Source: Acetobacteraceae bacterium
GTDB lineage: Bacteria; Pseudomonadota; Alphaproteobacteria; Acetobacterales; Acetobacteraceae
Direction of reading: 5' to 3'
DNA length: 37,492 bases
Assembly: GCA_025354865.1 (NCBI GenBank)
Contig: JANXMB010000002.1
Span: forward strand, 1-37,492
Under the pieces are notes generated by a model. The model saw only the letters and a list, made by a program, of their open reading frames with translations. It made no database searches and was not told the DNA's origin. This document shows positions 6,802 through 15,705 of this stretch, one piece after another. Made by a program: the position numbers and the translations under genes. How positions within the stretch are numbered: the first letter of the stretch is position 1; each line of letters begins with the position of its first letter.

Positions 6802-7659
6802 TTATGGCACATCCAAGCGGTAGGTATCGCCATCGCGCACGATATGCCCGGCGGTGGCGCCGGCGAAATGGGTGCCGATCACCAGGGTCGGCGTGCCGGC
6901 CAACTGTTCGAACATCGTCAGCCGGGTGCGGATGCCTTGCGCCCGATCGGAGTCGGCGTTGGTCGACCATTCCGGATGCGCGATCTGGCAGGGGTGATGC
7001 ATGAAATCGCCGGTGATCAGCGCTTCCTCCCCGCGCGAGGAAATCCGCACGCTGACATGCCCTGGTGTGTGACCGAGCGTGGGAATGAGGGAGATTTCGG
7101 GGCAGAGGATGTGGTTGGTTTCGACGAGATCGGCGAGGCCGGCATCGACGATGGGCGTCACGGAATCGTCGAGGACGAATTTCATGTCCGGGCGGGCGGT
7201 CGTCGTGCTCCAGTGGGCGTATTCTTCCCGGCCGAACAGATAGCGGGCGTTGGGGAAGGTGGGGCGCCAGGCGTCGCCGACTTTCATGGTGTTCCAGCCG
7301 ACGTGATCGACATGCAAATGGGTGCACAGCACGGTGTCGATGGACTCGCGCGGATACCCGGCCTCCGCGATGTCGGACAGGAAGCGAGTTTGAAGGTTGT
7401 TCCAGGTCGGGATGTTGCGGTTTTGTTTGTCGTTGCCCAGGCAGGTATCGACCACGATGCGGCGGTCCGGGGTTTCCACCAGGAAGCTATGGATGCTCAT
7501 GCGCAGGCGGCCGTTTTCATCGGCGAAATGCGGGCGCAGCCAGCCGATTTGCGAGATCGCTTCCGGGGTTGCCTGCGGCAGCAGAAAGCGGCTGCCGCCG
7601 GTTGCTTCGAGTTCGACCGTCTTGGTGACGGTGACATCGCCGATGCGCCATTTCGTCAC
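6802..7659 (-). CDS. MBL-fold metallo-hydrolase
   Basis: A 285-aa metallo-beta-lactamase-fold hydrolase. The zinc ligands are all visible: HLHVDH (His114, His116, Asp118, His119), LGHTPGH (His201), GD (Asp218) and IGTH (His264). The pattern resembles lactonase/AttM-like and related hydrolases more than true beta-lactamases. There is no signal peptide, so it is probably cytoplasmic. The GTG start at 7659 is fixed by GGGAGG eight bases upstream; a longer in-frame extension to 7854 has no such site. It is divergent from the binding-protein gene at 7905 (245-bp intergenic region) and lies upstream of the orphan SBP. The substrate is unknown; a lactone or ester is plausible. Confidence 0.87.
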   Translation of the reverse strand: MTKWRIGDVTVTKTVELEATGGSRFLLPQATPEAISQIGWLRPHFADENGRLRMSIHSFLVETPDRRIVVDTCLGNDKQNRNIPTWNNLQTRFLSDIAEAGYPRESIDTVLCTHLHVDHVGWNTMKVGDAWRPTFPNARYLFGREEYAHWSTTTARPDMKFVLDDSVTPIVDAGLADLVETNHILCPEISLIPTLGHTPGHVSVRISSRGEEALITGDFMHHPCQIAHPEWSTNADSDRAQGIRTRLTMFEQLAGTPTLVIGTHFAGATAGHIVRDGDTYRLDVP

Positions 7660-7904
7660 GGTTGTAGCCTCCCTGCCCGGGTTGGACGGAGCCGGGGTCG
7701 GACGGAGCCTAGCCGGACGTCGCGGTGTCGCATACAGGCGTGACCAAGAAGGCGAGCGGATGGGATCGCGCAGGTCGTGTTTTGTCGTGATACGACCTGG
7801 GCGCAAACTTCGCCCCCGGTCCACCGCCGCCGGGACGGTTTCTGCCACTCCCACAATGCTGGGGGAGGTGATACTATCGCCGCTATCGTGCGGGACGGAA
7901 GCGA

Positions 7905-8921
7905 ATGCGGTTTTTATACATGCTGATGGCGCTGGCGTTGGCGGCGGGTTCCGGGTGGGCGAAGGAACCTGTCCGCATAACGCTGATTCAAAGCAGCCTC
8001 AGCTTCAATTTTGTGCCGCTTTATATCGCGCAGACCGAGGGTTACTTCGCCGACGAAGGCCTGAAGGTGGATGTGGTGTTGGCCGGCGGCGGGCCGAAGG
8101 CGATGACCGCGCTTCTGGGTGGCGGCGGGCAATTCTCGGCGTCCGTTCTGCTGGACGGCATGATGGCGCATCGCAAAGGGCTCGACGACGTGCGGGCTTT
8201 TGCCGCGCTATCCTATTTCTTCAACCCAATGGTCGTGCGCGCCGACGTCGCCAAGGCTCGGGGGCTGAACCTGGATCGCCCGCTGGCGGAGCGGGTGCAA
8301 CTGATGAAGGGCCTGAAACTGGGCATCACCACGCCCGGCGCCAGTTCCGACATGACGGTGCGGTTCCTGGCGCTGACCAATGGTTTTTCCCCCGACCGGG
8401 ATTTTCAGATCGTCCCACTGGGCGGCATGTCGGCGCAGGTCGCCGGGATGGAAGCCGGGCAGGTGGACGGATGCGCTTGTCTGCCAGGGGTCGATATCCT
8501 GACCAAGGCGCAAGGCCTGACGGTCGATCTGGTGAAGCCGGGAGAAATGACCGAATTGGACGGCGTGACCTACGGCACGCTCTATGGTCTCGCATCCTAC
8601 AACAAAGCCCATCCGGAGGTCGCCAGAGCCATGGCACGCGCTTTGGTCAGGGCCACGAGTTTGATCGCCGACCATCCGGACGCAGCCCGAGCGGCAACGC
8701 GCCCGTTCTTTAAAGAGATGGACGAGAAGATCTATCTGGTCTCGTGGGCGACCTATCTGCCGTATTTCCCGAAAATGCCGCTGATCAGCCGCGAAGATTT
8801 TGAGCGGGAATTGGCCTTCGAAAAAGTCGTGCTGCCACCGAACGTCTACAAGCCGGTGTCCTACGATGCGGCAGCCGATATGTCGTTCACGATCTCGGCG
8901 ATGCGGGATTTCAAGCGGTGA
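7905..8921 (+). CDS. ABC transporter substrate-binding protein, NMT1/SsuA-TauA-like
   Basis: A 338-aa periplasmic binding protein with an N-terminal Sec-type signal sequence (hydrophobic residues 3-18, cleavage near GWAK). It has the NMT1/SsuA-like fold signature: LIQSSLSFNFVPLYIAQTEG, then YFADEGLKVDVVLAGGG and later KLGITTPGASSDMTVR. It opens a four-gene cassette (binding protein, ATPase, permease, TauD-like dioxygenase) in the same order as tauABCD. The stop overlaps the ATPase start by four bases. The cassette order suggests a small sulfonate, amide or organic acid as ligand, but nothing in the sequence fixes it. Confidence 0.88.
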   Translation: MRFLYMLMALALAAGSGWAKEPVRITLIQSSLSFNFVPLYIAQTEGYFADEGLKVDVVLAGGGPKAMTALLGGGGQFSASVLLDGMMAHRKGLDDVRAFAALSYFFNPMVVRADVAKARGLNLDRPLAERVQLMKGLKLGITTPGASSDMTVRFLALTNGFSPDRDFQIVPLGGMSAQVAGMEAGQVDGCACLPGVDILTKAQGLTVDLVKPGEMTELDGVTYGTLYGLASYNKAHPEVARAMARALVRATSLIADHPDAARAATRPFFKEMDEKIYLVSWATYLPYFPKMPLISREDFERELAFEKVVLPPNVYKPVSYDAAADMSFTISAMRDFKR

Positions 8922-9703
8922 CACCGCTGATCGAGTATCGGGGCATCGCGCGCCGGTTCACGACAAGGCGCGGCACCGTGACCGCCTGCGAAAATGTCGA
9001 TCTGACGGTGAACCAAGGCGAGTTCCTGGCCATCGTCGGCCCGAGCGGCTGCGGCAAATCCACCCTGCTGAACATGGCCGCCGGATTGCTGCAACCCAGT
9101 GCGGGCGCGGTGTTTTACCGTGGCGCCCCGGTCCTCGAACCCAATACGCGCGTCGGTTACATGACCCAGCGCGACACCCTTCTCCCCTGGCGTTCGGTCG
9201 AGGACAACGTGGCCCTCGGGCTGGAATTGCGCGGCCAAGAACGAGCGACGCGGCTGCGCACGGCGCACGATTGGCTGCACCGGATGGGGCTTAAAGGCTT
9301 CGAAACTGCCTATCCCGCACAGCTCTCCGGCGGCATGCGTCGGCGTGTCAGCATGGCGCGCACCCTGGCTTACGAGCCGGAAACCATCCTGATGGACGAG
9401 CCGTTCGGCGCCTTGGACGCGCAGTTGCGGCTGGTGATGCACGACGAATTGCTGAAACTCTGGACCGCCACCCAAACCACCATGGTCTTCGTCACCCACG
9501 ACCTGACGGAGGCGATCACCCTGGCCGACCGCGTCGCTGTGTTCTCGGCCCGACCCGGGCGGATACGGGCGATCGAAACGGTCGATCTGCCCCGCCCGCG
9601 CGACGTCTTCCGCATCCGGTTCGACCCGCAATTCGGCGCGCTTCACGATAAATTGTGGGGCTACCTGGAAGAATCCGTCCGCAGCAGCGCGATGGTCGCC
9701 TGA
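8918..9703 (+). CDS. ABC transporter ATP-binding protein (SsuB/TauB-like)
   Basis: A 261-aa ATPase subunit of a nitrate/sulfonate/taurine-type importer, acting at the cytoplasmic face of the membrane. Motifs: Walker A GPSGCGKST (41-49), Q-loop MTQRD (82-86), signature LSGGM (136-140), Walker B ILMDEP (157-162), D-loop ALD and H-loop His194. The GTG start at 8918 overlaps the preceding stop (GTGA), implying translational coupling. The permease starts five bases after its stop codon. Confidence 0.95.
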   Translation: MTPLIEYRGIARRFTTRRGTVTACENVDLTVNQGEFLAIVGPSGCGKSTLLNMAAGLLQPSAGAVFYRGAPVLEPNTRVGYMTQRDTLLPWRSVEDNVALGLELRGQERATRLRTAHDWLHRMGLKGFETAYPAQLSGGMRRRVSMARTLAYEPETILMDEPFGALDAQLRLVMHDELLKLWTATQTTMVFVTHDLTEAITLADRVAVFSARPGRIRAIETVDLPRPRDVFRIRFDPQFGALHDKLWGYLEESVRSSAMVA

Positions 9704-9707
9704 TCCG

Positions 9708-10532
9708 ATGGATACCGCCATCGCTGTAAAACCCGCCCCTCGGATCGGCCACGATGTCGTCGCCAGCGCACGCGCCGAATGGTTCGCGATCGTGGCGTGG
9801 CGGGTCGGCATCGTCGTCGTCGGCCTGTCCCTGTGGGAGGCGGTCAGCGGCACCCTGGTGAAGCCGTTCTGGATATCCAGCCCCTCGGCGATCTGGGCGC
9901 AGTTGCTGGCGTGGTACGACAGCGGCGACCTGTGGATGCACATCGAAGTCACCATGACCGAGACTGTGCTGGGCTTCGTCTTCGGTGCCCTGTCCGGCAT
10001 CGGCGTCGGCCTGACGCTGGGTTTGAACAAGCGGCTGGCGGCGGTTCTGGACCCTTTCATCATCGCCTTTTACTCCCTGCCCAAAATCGCCCTGGCGCCG
10101 CTGTTCATCCTGTGGTTCGGGGTCGGGCTGCTGTCCAAAGTCGTGCTGGCGACGTTCGTGGTCTTCTTTCTGGTGTTCTACAACACCTACGCCGGAACCT
10201 TGGCGGTGGAGCAGGAATTGGTGGACGTGCTGCGGCTGATGGGTGCAACACGCTGGCAAATCGTGCGGAAGGCGATTTTACCCTCGGTACTGCTGTGGAT
10301 TTTCACCGGCATGAAAATATCCGTGCCCTACGCCTTGATCGGCGCCGTGGTCGGAGAAATGATGGCATCCAACCGAGGTCTCGGGTACCTCATCCAGGCC
10401 TCCGCCGGACAATACGACACCGCCGGGGTATTCGCCGCGCTGTTCGTGCTGACGATCATCGCCACCGGCCTGCACGAAATTCTGAAGCAGAGCGAGAAAT
10501 CGGTGCTGCGCTGGAAAGAGGACAGCGTTTGA
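9708..10532 (+). CDS. ABC transporter permease (SsuC/TauC-like)
   Basis: A 274-aa inner-membrane permease with about six transmembrane segments. The BPD_transp_1 region begins near residue 80. The EAA loop that contacts the ATPase is visible as EQELVDVLRLMGATRWQIVR (168-187). SLPKIALAPLFILWFGVG (123-140) is the family-typical segment. It is the third gene of the importer cassette, and the TauD-like gene follows 46 bases later. Confidence 0.94.
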   Translation: MDTAIAVKPAPRIGHDVVASARAEWFAIVAWRVGIVVVGLSLWEAVSGTLVKPFWISSPSAIWAQLLAWYDSGDLWMHIEVTMTETVLGFVFGALSGIGVGLTLGLNKRLAAVLDPFIIAFYSLPKIALAPLFILWFGVGLLSKVVLATFVVFFLVFYNTYAGTLAVEQELVDVLRLMGATRWQIVRKAILPSVLLWIFTGMKISVPYALIGAVVGEMMASNRGLGYLIQASAGQYDTAGVFAALFVLTIIATGLHEILKQSEKSVLRWKEDSV

Positions 10533-10578
10533 CGCCACGCGGACCCTGGCGCACGATAAGGGCCTGGAGGGAACAGTC

Positions 10579-11433
10579 ATGATGAATATCCGTCTGGTCG
10601 GCGAGCAAATCGGCGTCGAAGTTTCCGGCGTCGATGTCAAAACAATGTCGGACGAGGATTTCGCCAGGATCTATCGTGCCTGGATCGACGGCAATGTGCT
10701 GGTCGTGAAAGACCAGAACCTGACAATCCCGGAGTTCCTGTCCTATAGCCGCCGCTTCGGCATTGTGAACCCACACCCCTCCAAATCCACCCGCCATCCC
10801 GATTATCCCGATATTACCCTGCTGGGCACCGACAAATTCGATGCCAACGGGCAATTGAATCAGGCGATCTACCGCCGTGGCGCCGAGGGCTGGCACACCG
10901 ATGGCGCCTACGACGAAATTCCGTTCAAAGCCACCCAGCTTTATGCCATCGCCATTCCCGACACCGGCGGCGATACGCTGTTCGCCAGCGGATACGCCGC
11001 GTATGACGGGCTGCCGGAACAATTGAAGCAGCGCCTGGACGGCGTCGTCGGCGGCTTCACCTATGGCGGTCGCAAGAGCAATCAGGCGCTGCTGAACCCC
11101 GAAGACCGCGCCTGGACCCCGGTGCAGCACCCGATCGTGCGCCTGCATCGGGAAAGCGGCCGCAAGTCGCTGTATTTCGATCCCGGCAAAATCGTTTTCA
11201 TCGCAGACATGGAACCCGCGGCAAGCAACGACCTTATCGCGGAACTCACCGCTCGGATGATCCAGCCGGCCGGCCAGTATCGCCACAAATGGGCGGTCGG
11301 CGATATCGTGATTTGGGACAATCGCTGTTCCTACCACAAAGCTGCGGGCGATTATCCGCCGGAACAGGATCGTATCCACTGGCGCGTGTCGATCAAGGAC
11401 TGGGAAGAAACCGGCAAGATGGCGGCGGATTAG
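10579..11433 (+). CDS. TauD/TfdA-family 2-oxoglutarate-dependent dioxygenase
   Basis: A 284-aa Fe(II)/2-oxoglutarate dioxygenase. The iron triad is WHTDG (His106, Asp108) and CSYHKA (His253). Arg265 or Arg269 near the C terminus would bind 2-oxoglutarate. Two ATGs occur in tandem; the first (10579) lies seven bases after GGAGGG. Placement after a TauABC-like importer mirrors tauD, where the enzyme releases sulfite from taurine. A different imported substrate is equally possible, so no gene symbol is given. Confidence 0.9.
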   Translation: MMNIRLVGEQIGVEVSGVDVKTMSDEDFARIYRAWIDGNVLVVKDQNLTIPEFLSYSRRFGIVNPHPSKSTRHPDYPDITLLGTDKFDANGQLNQAIYRRGAEGWHTDGAYDEIPFKATQLYAIAIPDTGGDTLFASGYAAYDGLPEQLKQRLDGVVGGFTYGGRKSNQALLNPEDRAWTPVQHPIVRLHRESGRKSLYFDPGKIVFIADMEPAASNDLIAELTARMIQPAGQYRHKWAVGDIVIWDNRCSYHKAAGDYPPEQDRIHWRVSIKDWEETGKMAAD

Positions 11434-11474
11434 CCGTTGCTGCGATCGCGGCGACTTGGTCTTAACACGTAACG

Positions 11475-12587
11475 ATGCAGCGCGGGGTCGAGCGAATACT
11501 GGCGTTGCAATTCGGTCGTGCCGGGAACGAGGCGCATTACCTCGGCGCCGGATGGTCTGGCGATGAGGCCGGCAGCCGGTGGATGGTCGGCGGCTTCAGC
11601 GTGCTATGGCTGGAAAATCCTGGCGCCGGGCTCGACCTGATTTTGGAACTGGACGTCGGCATATTGCCGGCAGCAACGGCAGCCGTGGCGCAACGCCTCG
11701 CGCTGGAAGTGCGCGACCGCCGCTTGACCGAGATCGTCGTCGCCACGGACGGCTCGATCGGCTTCCGCATTCCCGCCGAGGCGATCGAAGGCGCCGGGCC
11801 GGTCAAGATTGTGTTTGGGCATCCCGATTGCAAACGCCCGGCCGATGTCGGCTTGGGACCGGACGATCGGTATTTGTCGTTCTGGGTGTCCGATCTGCGC
11901 GTTTACCGGGTGTTGCCGCGACCGAAACCCGGTGCCGCACCGCGCCTGCCGCTGCGCCGGGCAATCGAGCGGTTCGAAAGTATCGGCGACAACTGCGAAT
12001 TCGGATTGCTGCAACGCGCGTTGAAGGCGGAGCCATTGGGTTTGTTCCGGTTTTCGTTCATATCGGTGCCGACATTGCTGCGCGGCCTGCGGTCCGATTT
12101 CGGTGGGCAGGAGGATCTCGGCGCGATCTCGGTGTCGTTGGCGGGCAAGAACCGCGAGTATCTGGTGCGGGAATCCCATTTCGGCATGACGTACCATACA
12201 TTCCAGCACGACGCGGAGACCGATATCGCGACCGTGGCGGATCAACAATTGAAACGGCTGCGTTACCTCAAACGCGAATTCATCGACGACGTGGCGGTGG
12301 GGCGCAAAATATATGTCGTCAAGCAATCGCCGGAGCCGTTGATGCCGCACGCGATGTTGCCGGTTTATACGGCGTTGAACGAACGCGGCGCGAATTGGCT
12401 GTTGTGGATGGTGCCGGGCGATGCGGCCAATCCGGTGGGGACCGTTACGCCAATGTTGCCGGGATTATTGCGCGGAAATATCGACCGATTCGCGCCGCTC
12501 GACGATGCCGCCGATCTTTCGCAGGATTGTTGGGTGTCGGTTTGCAAGGCGGCCTGGAAGATTGCCGGCGGCGCGTTGCGCGATTGA
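11475..12587 (+). CDS. Two-domain protein of unknown function with a GDNCEFGLLQR motif
   Basis: A 370-aa protein without signal peptide or membrane segment. The N-terminal half (about 1-145) alternates hydrophobic and charged residues like a beta-sandwich, with YLGAGWSGDE and SFWVSDLRVYRV at its edges. The C-terminal half (about 160-360) starts with RFESIGDNCEFGLLQRALKA, has RFSFISV, then HFGMTYHTFQHD and NWLLWMVPGD. I recall the cysteine block (Cys174) from uncharacterised proteins, sometimes next to glycan-related or TPR domains. It faintly resembles DUF1796-type putative cysteine peptidases, but that is a weak match from memory. The start has a poor ribosome binding site. It lies 41 bases after the dioxygenase on the same strand. 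Confidence 0.75.
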   Translation: MQRGVERILALQFGRAGNEAHYLGAGWSGDEAGSRWMVGGFSVLWLENPGAGLDLILELDVGILPAATAAVAQRLALEVRDRRLTEIVVATDGSIGFRIPAEAIEGAGPVKIVFGHPDCKRPADVGLGPDDRYLSFWVSDLRVYRVLPRPKPGAAPRLPLRRAIERFESIGDNCEFGLLQRALKAEPLGLFRFSFISVPTLLRGLRSDFGGQEDLGAISVSLAGKNREYLVRESHFGMTYHTFQHDAETDIATVADQQLKRLRYLKREFIDDVAVGRKIYVVKQSPEPLMPHAMLPVYTALNERGANWLLWMVPGDAANPVGTVTPMLPGLLRGNIDRFAPLDDAADLSQDCWVSVCKAAWKIAGGALRD

Positions 12588-12614
12588 TCGCGCCGCACGC
12601 CGCCGCTATTCCGG

Positions 12615-12989
12615 TTAAGCCGGCAGTTTGGTCGACTGCCAGGTCACCATCCGCCAAGTGCCGTTCTGGTTTTCGTAGACGTCGGTGAAACGAACGCCGA
12701 ACGAATTCGGTTTGCCGCCGGCCATGACGGAAATCTGCGCCTCGCCGGTCAGTACGACGGCATTGCCGAGGTCTTGCGCGACGACGCCGGACGGCACAAC
12801 CGACGTATAAACCGTCGAGCCATTCTGCATGTTTTCGATCAGGCTGGCCTTGGTATCCATCCGAGCGGAGGAATGGGTGTAGATGAGGCCTTTGCAAATG
12901 TGTTTGGTGAGAAAATCGATATTTTTCTCGGCCATCGCGGTCATCCGCTGGCGGTCGAGTTCGATGATGGCGTCTGCGTTGCCGGCCAT
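12615..12989 (-). CDS. Nuclear transport factor 2 (SnoaL/DUF4440-like) family protein
   Basis: A 124-aa cone-shaped alpha+beta-barrel protein of the NTF2-like superfamily. It begins with a long helix (IIELDRQRMTAMAEKNIDFL), has ICKGLIYTHSSAR and the edge-strand pair FTDVYENQNGTWRMVTWQST at the end, as in DUF4440/SnoaL-like proteins. The ATG at 12989 is preceded by AGGAGG, which rejects a longer frame starting at 13088. It is the last gene of the minus-strand run with the GMC oxidoreductase, aldolase and binding protein. Members may be small hydrolases, isomerases or ligand-binding proteins; which applies here is unknown. Confidence 0.8.
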   Translation of the reverse strand: MAGNADAIIELDRQRMTAMAEKNIDFLTKHICKGLIYTHSSARMDTKASLIENMQNGSTVYTSVVPSGVVAQDLGNAVVLTGEAQISVMAGGKPNSFGVRFTDVYENQNGTWRMVTWQSTKLPA

Positions 12990-13059
12990 TGGTTCCTCCT
13001 GGTGTTGACGAAGCCCGAATATACGACGGGTGCGTCGGGTTGTCGAAACGTGGGGCGCT

Positions 13060-14730
13060 TCATCGTGCGCGAATGGCCTCCGCGACACGTTCGGCGATCA
13101 TGATCGTGGGGATGTTGGTGTTGGTGCGCGATACCTCCGGCATGGCCGACGCATCGGCGACGAACAGATTGTCGGCGCCGACGAGTTTGCCGGTGGGGTC
13201 CAGCACCGTTGCTTTGTCGTTCGGATCGCCCATGCGGCAGGTGCAGGACGCGTGCCAAGCCGATTGGACGTTATCCCGCACATGGCGTTCGAGCATGGCC
13301 GAATCCGCCAGCAGATCGGGCAGCGGCGGGCAGTCGGCGATGACTTTGTCGAACAGGAATTTCCGCAAAATGGCCGAGGAATCCATCATTGTCGCTGCGA
13401 TATTCGTCAGGATGGCGTTTTTCAGGTTCTTGCGCCCGACATCGCGCACCCGCTGGGAGAAACGGGACGCAAACAGGTTCGACAAATATTGCGGAACAGG
13501 ATCGTTTTGCAGAATGCCCGCCATGCGCCGGAAGGCATCGACCATCCGTACCATGTCGCGTTCGTCGCTCAGCCAGTTGAAGTTCACGTCGGGCTCGTCG
13601 TTGGGATCGGCCGACTGCAACCGGACCTCCCCGGTGGAGTAGGATCGGCCGATATACGACGACAAGGTGCCGATCCTGGTGCCGACGGCGTGCCAGGCGG
13701 ATCGGCAGACCGCCATCATGACCATATCGGTGACCGGAACGTTCTCCAACCCGGACGACCAGCGCAAATAGGTATAGTTCCGGCGTAGAACCATTTTGTG
13801 GCGCGACACCGGGGGCAGATAGCCGGAAATATGGATGGCGGGATGGTCCATCAGGTTGCTGCCGACGCCGGGTCGGTCGAGCACGACCTCGATCCCTTTG
13901 TCGCGCAGATGCGCCCCCGGTCCGATTCCGGACAGCATCAGTAGCCAGGGCGTGTGCAAAGCGCCAGCGCAGAGCACGACATTATCGGCGGCGATGGTTT
14001 CGACGGTGCCGTTGCGCCGCACCTCGGCCCCGCTGGCCTTTCCGGCAGCGAACAGAATGCGCCGCACCTGGGTGCTGCCGAGGATTTGCAGATTGGGCCG
14101 TCGGCGGGTGGCGTCATCCAGATAGCCGACGGCGGTCGATCGGCGGGCGTTGCCGTCGTTCGACAACGGTAACGGGGAGTAACCTTCGCCAAATTCACCG
14201 TTCATGTCGGGACGGAGGGGATAGCCCAGATTGTCCCAGGCCTTTGTCACCGCCAGGGTGAAATCGTCCCATTGTTCCATCGGCATCCGCCGGACGGTGA
14301 TCGGCCCCTGCGATCCGTGCAGTTGATCGGTGTAATCCAGATCGGTTTCCAGGCGGCGAAAATACGGCAGCACCGCATTCCAGTCCCAGCCTTTGGCACC
14401 GATCGCGTCCCAGCGATCGTAGTCCTCGGGCGCGCCGCGCAACGCCACCTGACCGTTGACCGACGACCCGCCGCCGAGCACTCGGCCTTGCTCGTAATAG
14501 ACCGGTGCGGCATCGGCGCGGCGCCGCACTTTCAGGTTTTTCCAGAAATAATCGGGGTTCATCAACGCGCTACCGGAATAGGTATCGCGGATATCGTCCG
14601 GCGTGGCGGCGGGGGCATGATCGGTGCCGGCTTCCACCAGCACCACGCGGTTGGCCGCAACCTCCGATAAGCGGGCGGCCATGACGCAGCCGGCGGAACC
14701 GCCGCCGATCACCAAATGGGTCGCTTGCAT
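13060..14730 (-). CDS. GMC family oxidoreductase (choline-dehydrogenase-like) 1
   Basis: A 556-aa FAD-dependent glucose-methanol-choline oxidoreductase, which oxidises alcohols. The Rossmann motif GGGSAGCV lies at about residues 9-16. GGGSSVNGQVALRGAPEDYDRW is the family flavin-binding block. The catalytic His is in WHASCTCRMG (His493), with Asn539 in the C-terminal NTNIPT block, near VADASAMPE. There is no signal peptide, so it is cytoplasmic. It lies 108 bases downstream of the HpcH/HpaI aldolase gene and probably shares its transcript. The substrate is unknown; a primary alcohol or polyol is typical. Confidence 0.92.
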   Translation of the reverse strand: MQATHLVIGGGSAGCVMAARLSEVAANRVVLVEAGTDHAPAATPDDIRDTYSGSALMNPDYFWKNLKVRRRADAAPVYYEQGRVLGGGSSVNGQVALRGAPEDYDRWDAIGAKGWDWNAVLPYFRRLETDLDYTDQLHGSQGPITVRRMPMEQWDDFTLAVTKAWDNLGYPLRPDMNGEFGEGYSPLPLSNDGNARRSTAVGYLDDATRRRPNLQILGSTQVRRILFAAGKASGAEVRRNGTVETIAADNVVLCAGALHTPWLLMLSGIGPGAHLRDKGIEVVLDRPGVGSNLMDHPAIHISGYLPPVSRHKMVLRRNYTYLRWSSGLENVPVTDMVMMAVCRSAWHAVGTRIGTLSSYIGRSYSTGEVRLQSADPNDEPDVNFNWLSDERDMVRMVDAFRRMAGILQNDPVPQYLSNLFASRFSQRVRDVGRKNLKNAILTNIAATMMDSSAILRKFLFDKVIADCPPLPDLLADSAMLERHVRDNVQSAWHASCTCRMGDPNDKATVLDPTGKLVGADNLFVADASAMPEVSRTNTNIPTIMIAERVAEAIRAR

Positions 14731-14838
14731 CGCTTATCCCCCGCGTTTCCTGTCGAGGGAAACAACCATAGCGGCCGGCACCGGGGAGGCAAGCAGCGGG
14801 CGGCAAGGGGCGCGAAACCCCCGGCCGCCCGATCGGTA

Positions 14839-15678
14839 TTAGCGGTAGCCGTCGGCTGCCGGCTTCGCCGCGACCGGCTCCGCGCCCAGCAGTTGTTGCA
14901 TCGCTGCGCCGCGACCGGTCCAGTAATTGTGCAGAATCCGCACATCCCAGCCGATGCAGAAATGTTTCACGCCCATTTCGATATAGGGTTCGGCTTCGGC
15001 CGGTTCCGAAATCTCGATCCGCGGATGAATCCCCAGTTTCAAACACGTTTCGATCGTTTTGCGCTCGGCCGCCTTCACCTCGACGCTGCCGCGCTTGCCG
15101 ACCTGACCGATCGACATCGAATAGTCGGATCCGCCGAACTGCACCATGTCGATGCCCGGCACCGCCAGGATGTTGTCCAAGTCTTCGACGCATTCGCGCT
15201 TTTCGACCATGATGGCAACGACCACGTCGTCCAGCGCCTTGACGTAAGCGGGGGAGCCGCCTTCGCGCACCACGCCGACGTCCCGACGCATGCCGACGCC
15301 GGTCAGGCCGATGCCGCGACGGTTGCCCGGTGCCTCGGCCCGAGCAGCCGCGACGCAGGCCTTGGCGTCGCCGACGGTGCGGAGATCGGCGAACAGCACG
15401 GATTGGAACCCCGATCCGATCGCACGCATGGACTGATGAGTGTATTCGCCCTGCTCGACCTTGATCATCCCCCCGATTCCAGCGACCTCCATCGCTCGGC
15501 CCAAATTATCCAGGTCGTGCATGGTGAACGGGCCGTATTCGGCGGTGAATTCGACGTAGTCGTAATGACCGCCGGCGGCGCCGATCAGTTCGACCAGCGT
15601 GGGCCAGCAGGACAGGATATGGGTGCCGAGTGTGGGCAGCCCGGCGTCGAGTTTTTCGCGAAGTCGATTGGTACGCAT
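14839..15678 (-). CDS. HpcH/HpaI aldolase / citrate lyase family protein
   Basis: A 279-aa TIM-barrel aldolase of the class II pyruvate-aldolase superfamily, which cleaves or forms C-C bonds next to pyruvate-like enolates. The expected metal-binding acids are visible: Glu159 in IMVEKRECVED and Asp185 in FGGSDYS. The DGEH segment that carries the catalytic His in HpaI is not obvious; the corresponding stretch reads VEFTAEYGPF. A Lys (KVEQ, residue 73) sits where an Arg would be expected. The chemistry may therefore differ. The ATG at 15678 has AAGGAAA upstream and lies 27 bases after the end of the binding-protein gene, so the two are probably co-transcribed. Confidence 0.85.
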   Translation of the reverse strand: MRTNRLREKLDAGLPTLGTHILSCWPTLVELIGAAGGHYDYVEFTAEYGPFTMHDLDNLGRAMEVAGIGGMIKVEQGEYTHQSMRAIGSGFQSVLFADLRTVGDAKACVAAARAEAPGNRRGIGLTGVGMRRDVGVVREGGSPAYVKALDDVVVAIMVEKRECVEDLDNILAVPGIDMVQFGGSDYSMSIGQVGKRGSVEVKAAERKTIETCLKLGIHPRIEISEPAEAEPYIEMGVKHFCIGWDVRILHNYWTGRGAAMQQLLGAEPVAAKPAADGYR

Positions 15679-15705
15679 TGTTGGGTTTCCTTCGGTTGTT
15701 GTCGT

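Noticed and set aside
8918-10532. Transporter for the three orphan SBP_bac_5 proteins
   Set aside because: The ATPase and single permease are of the nitrate/sulfonate/taurine type and already have their own NMT1-like binding protein; family 5 proteins work with DppBC-type paired permeases.
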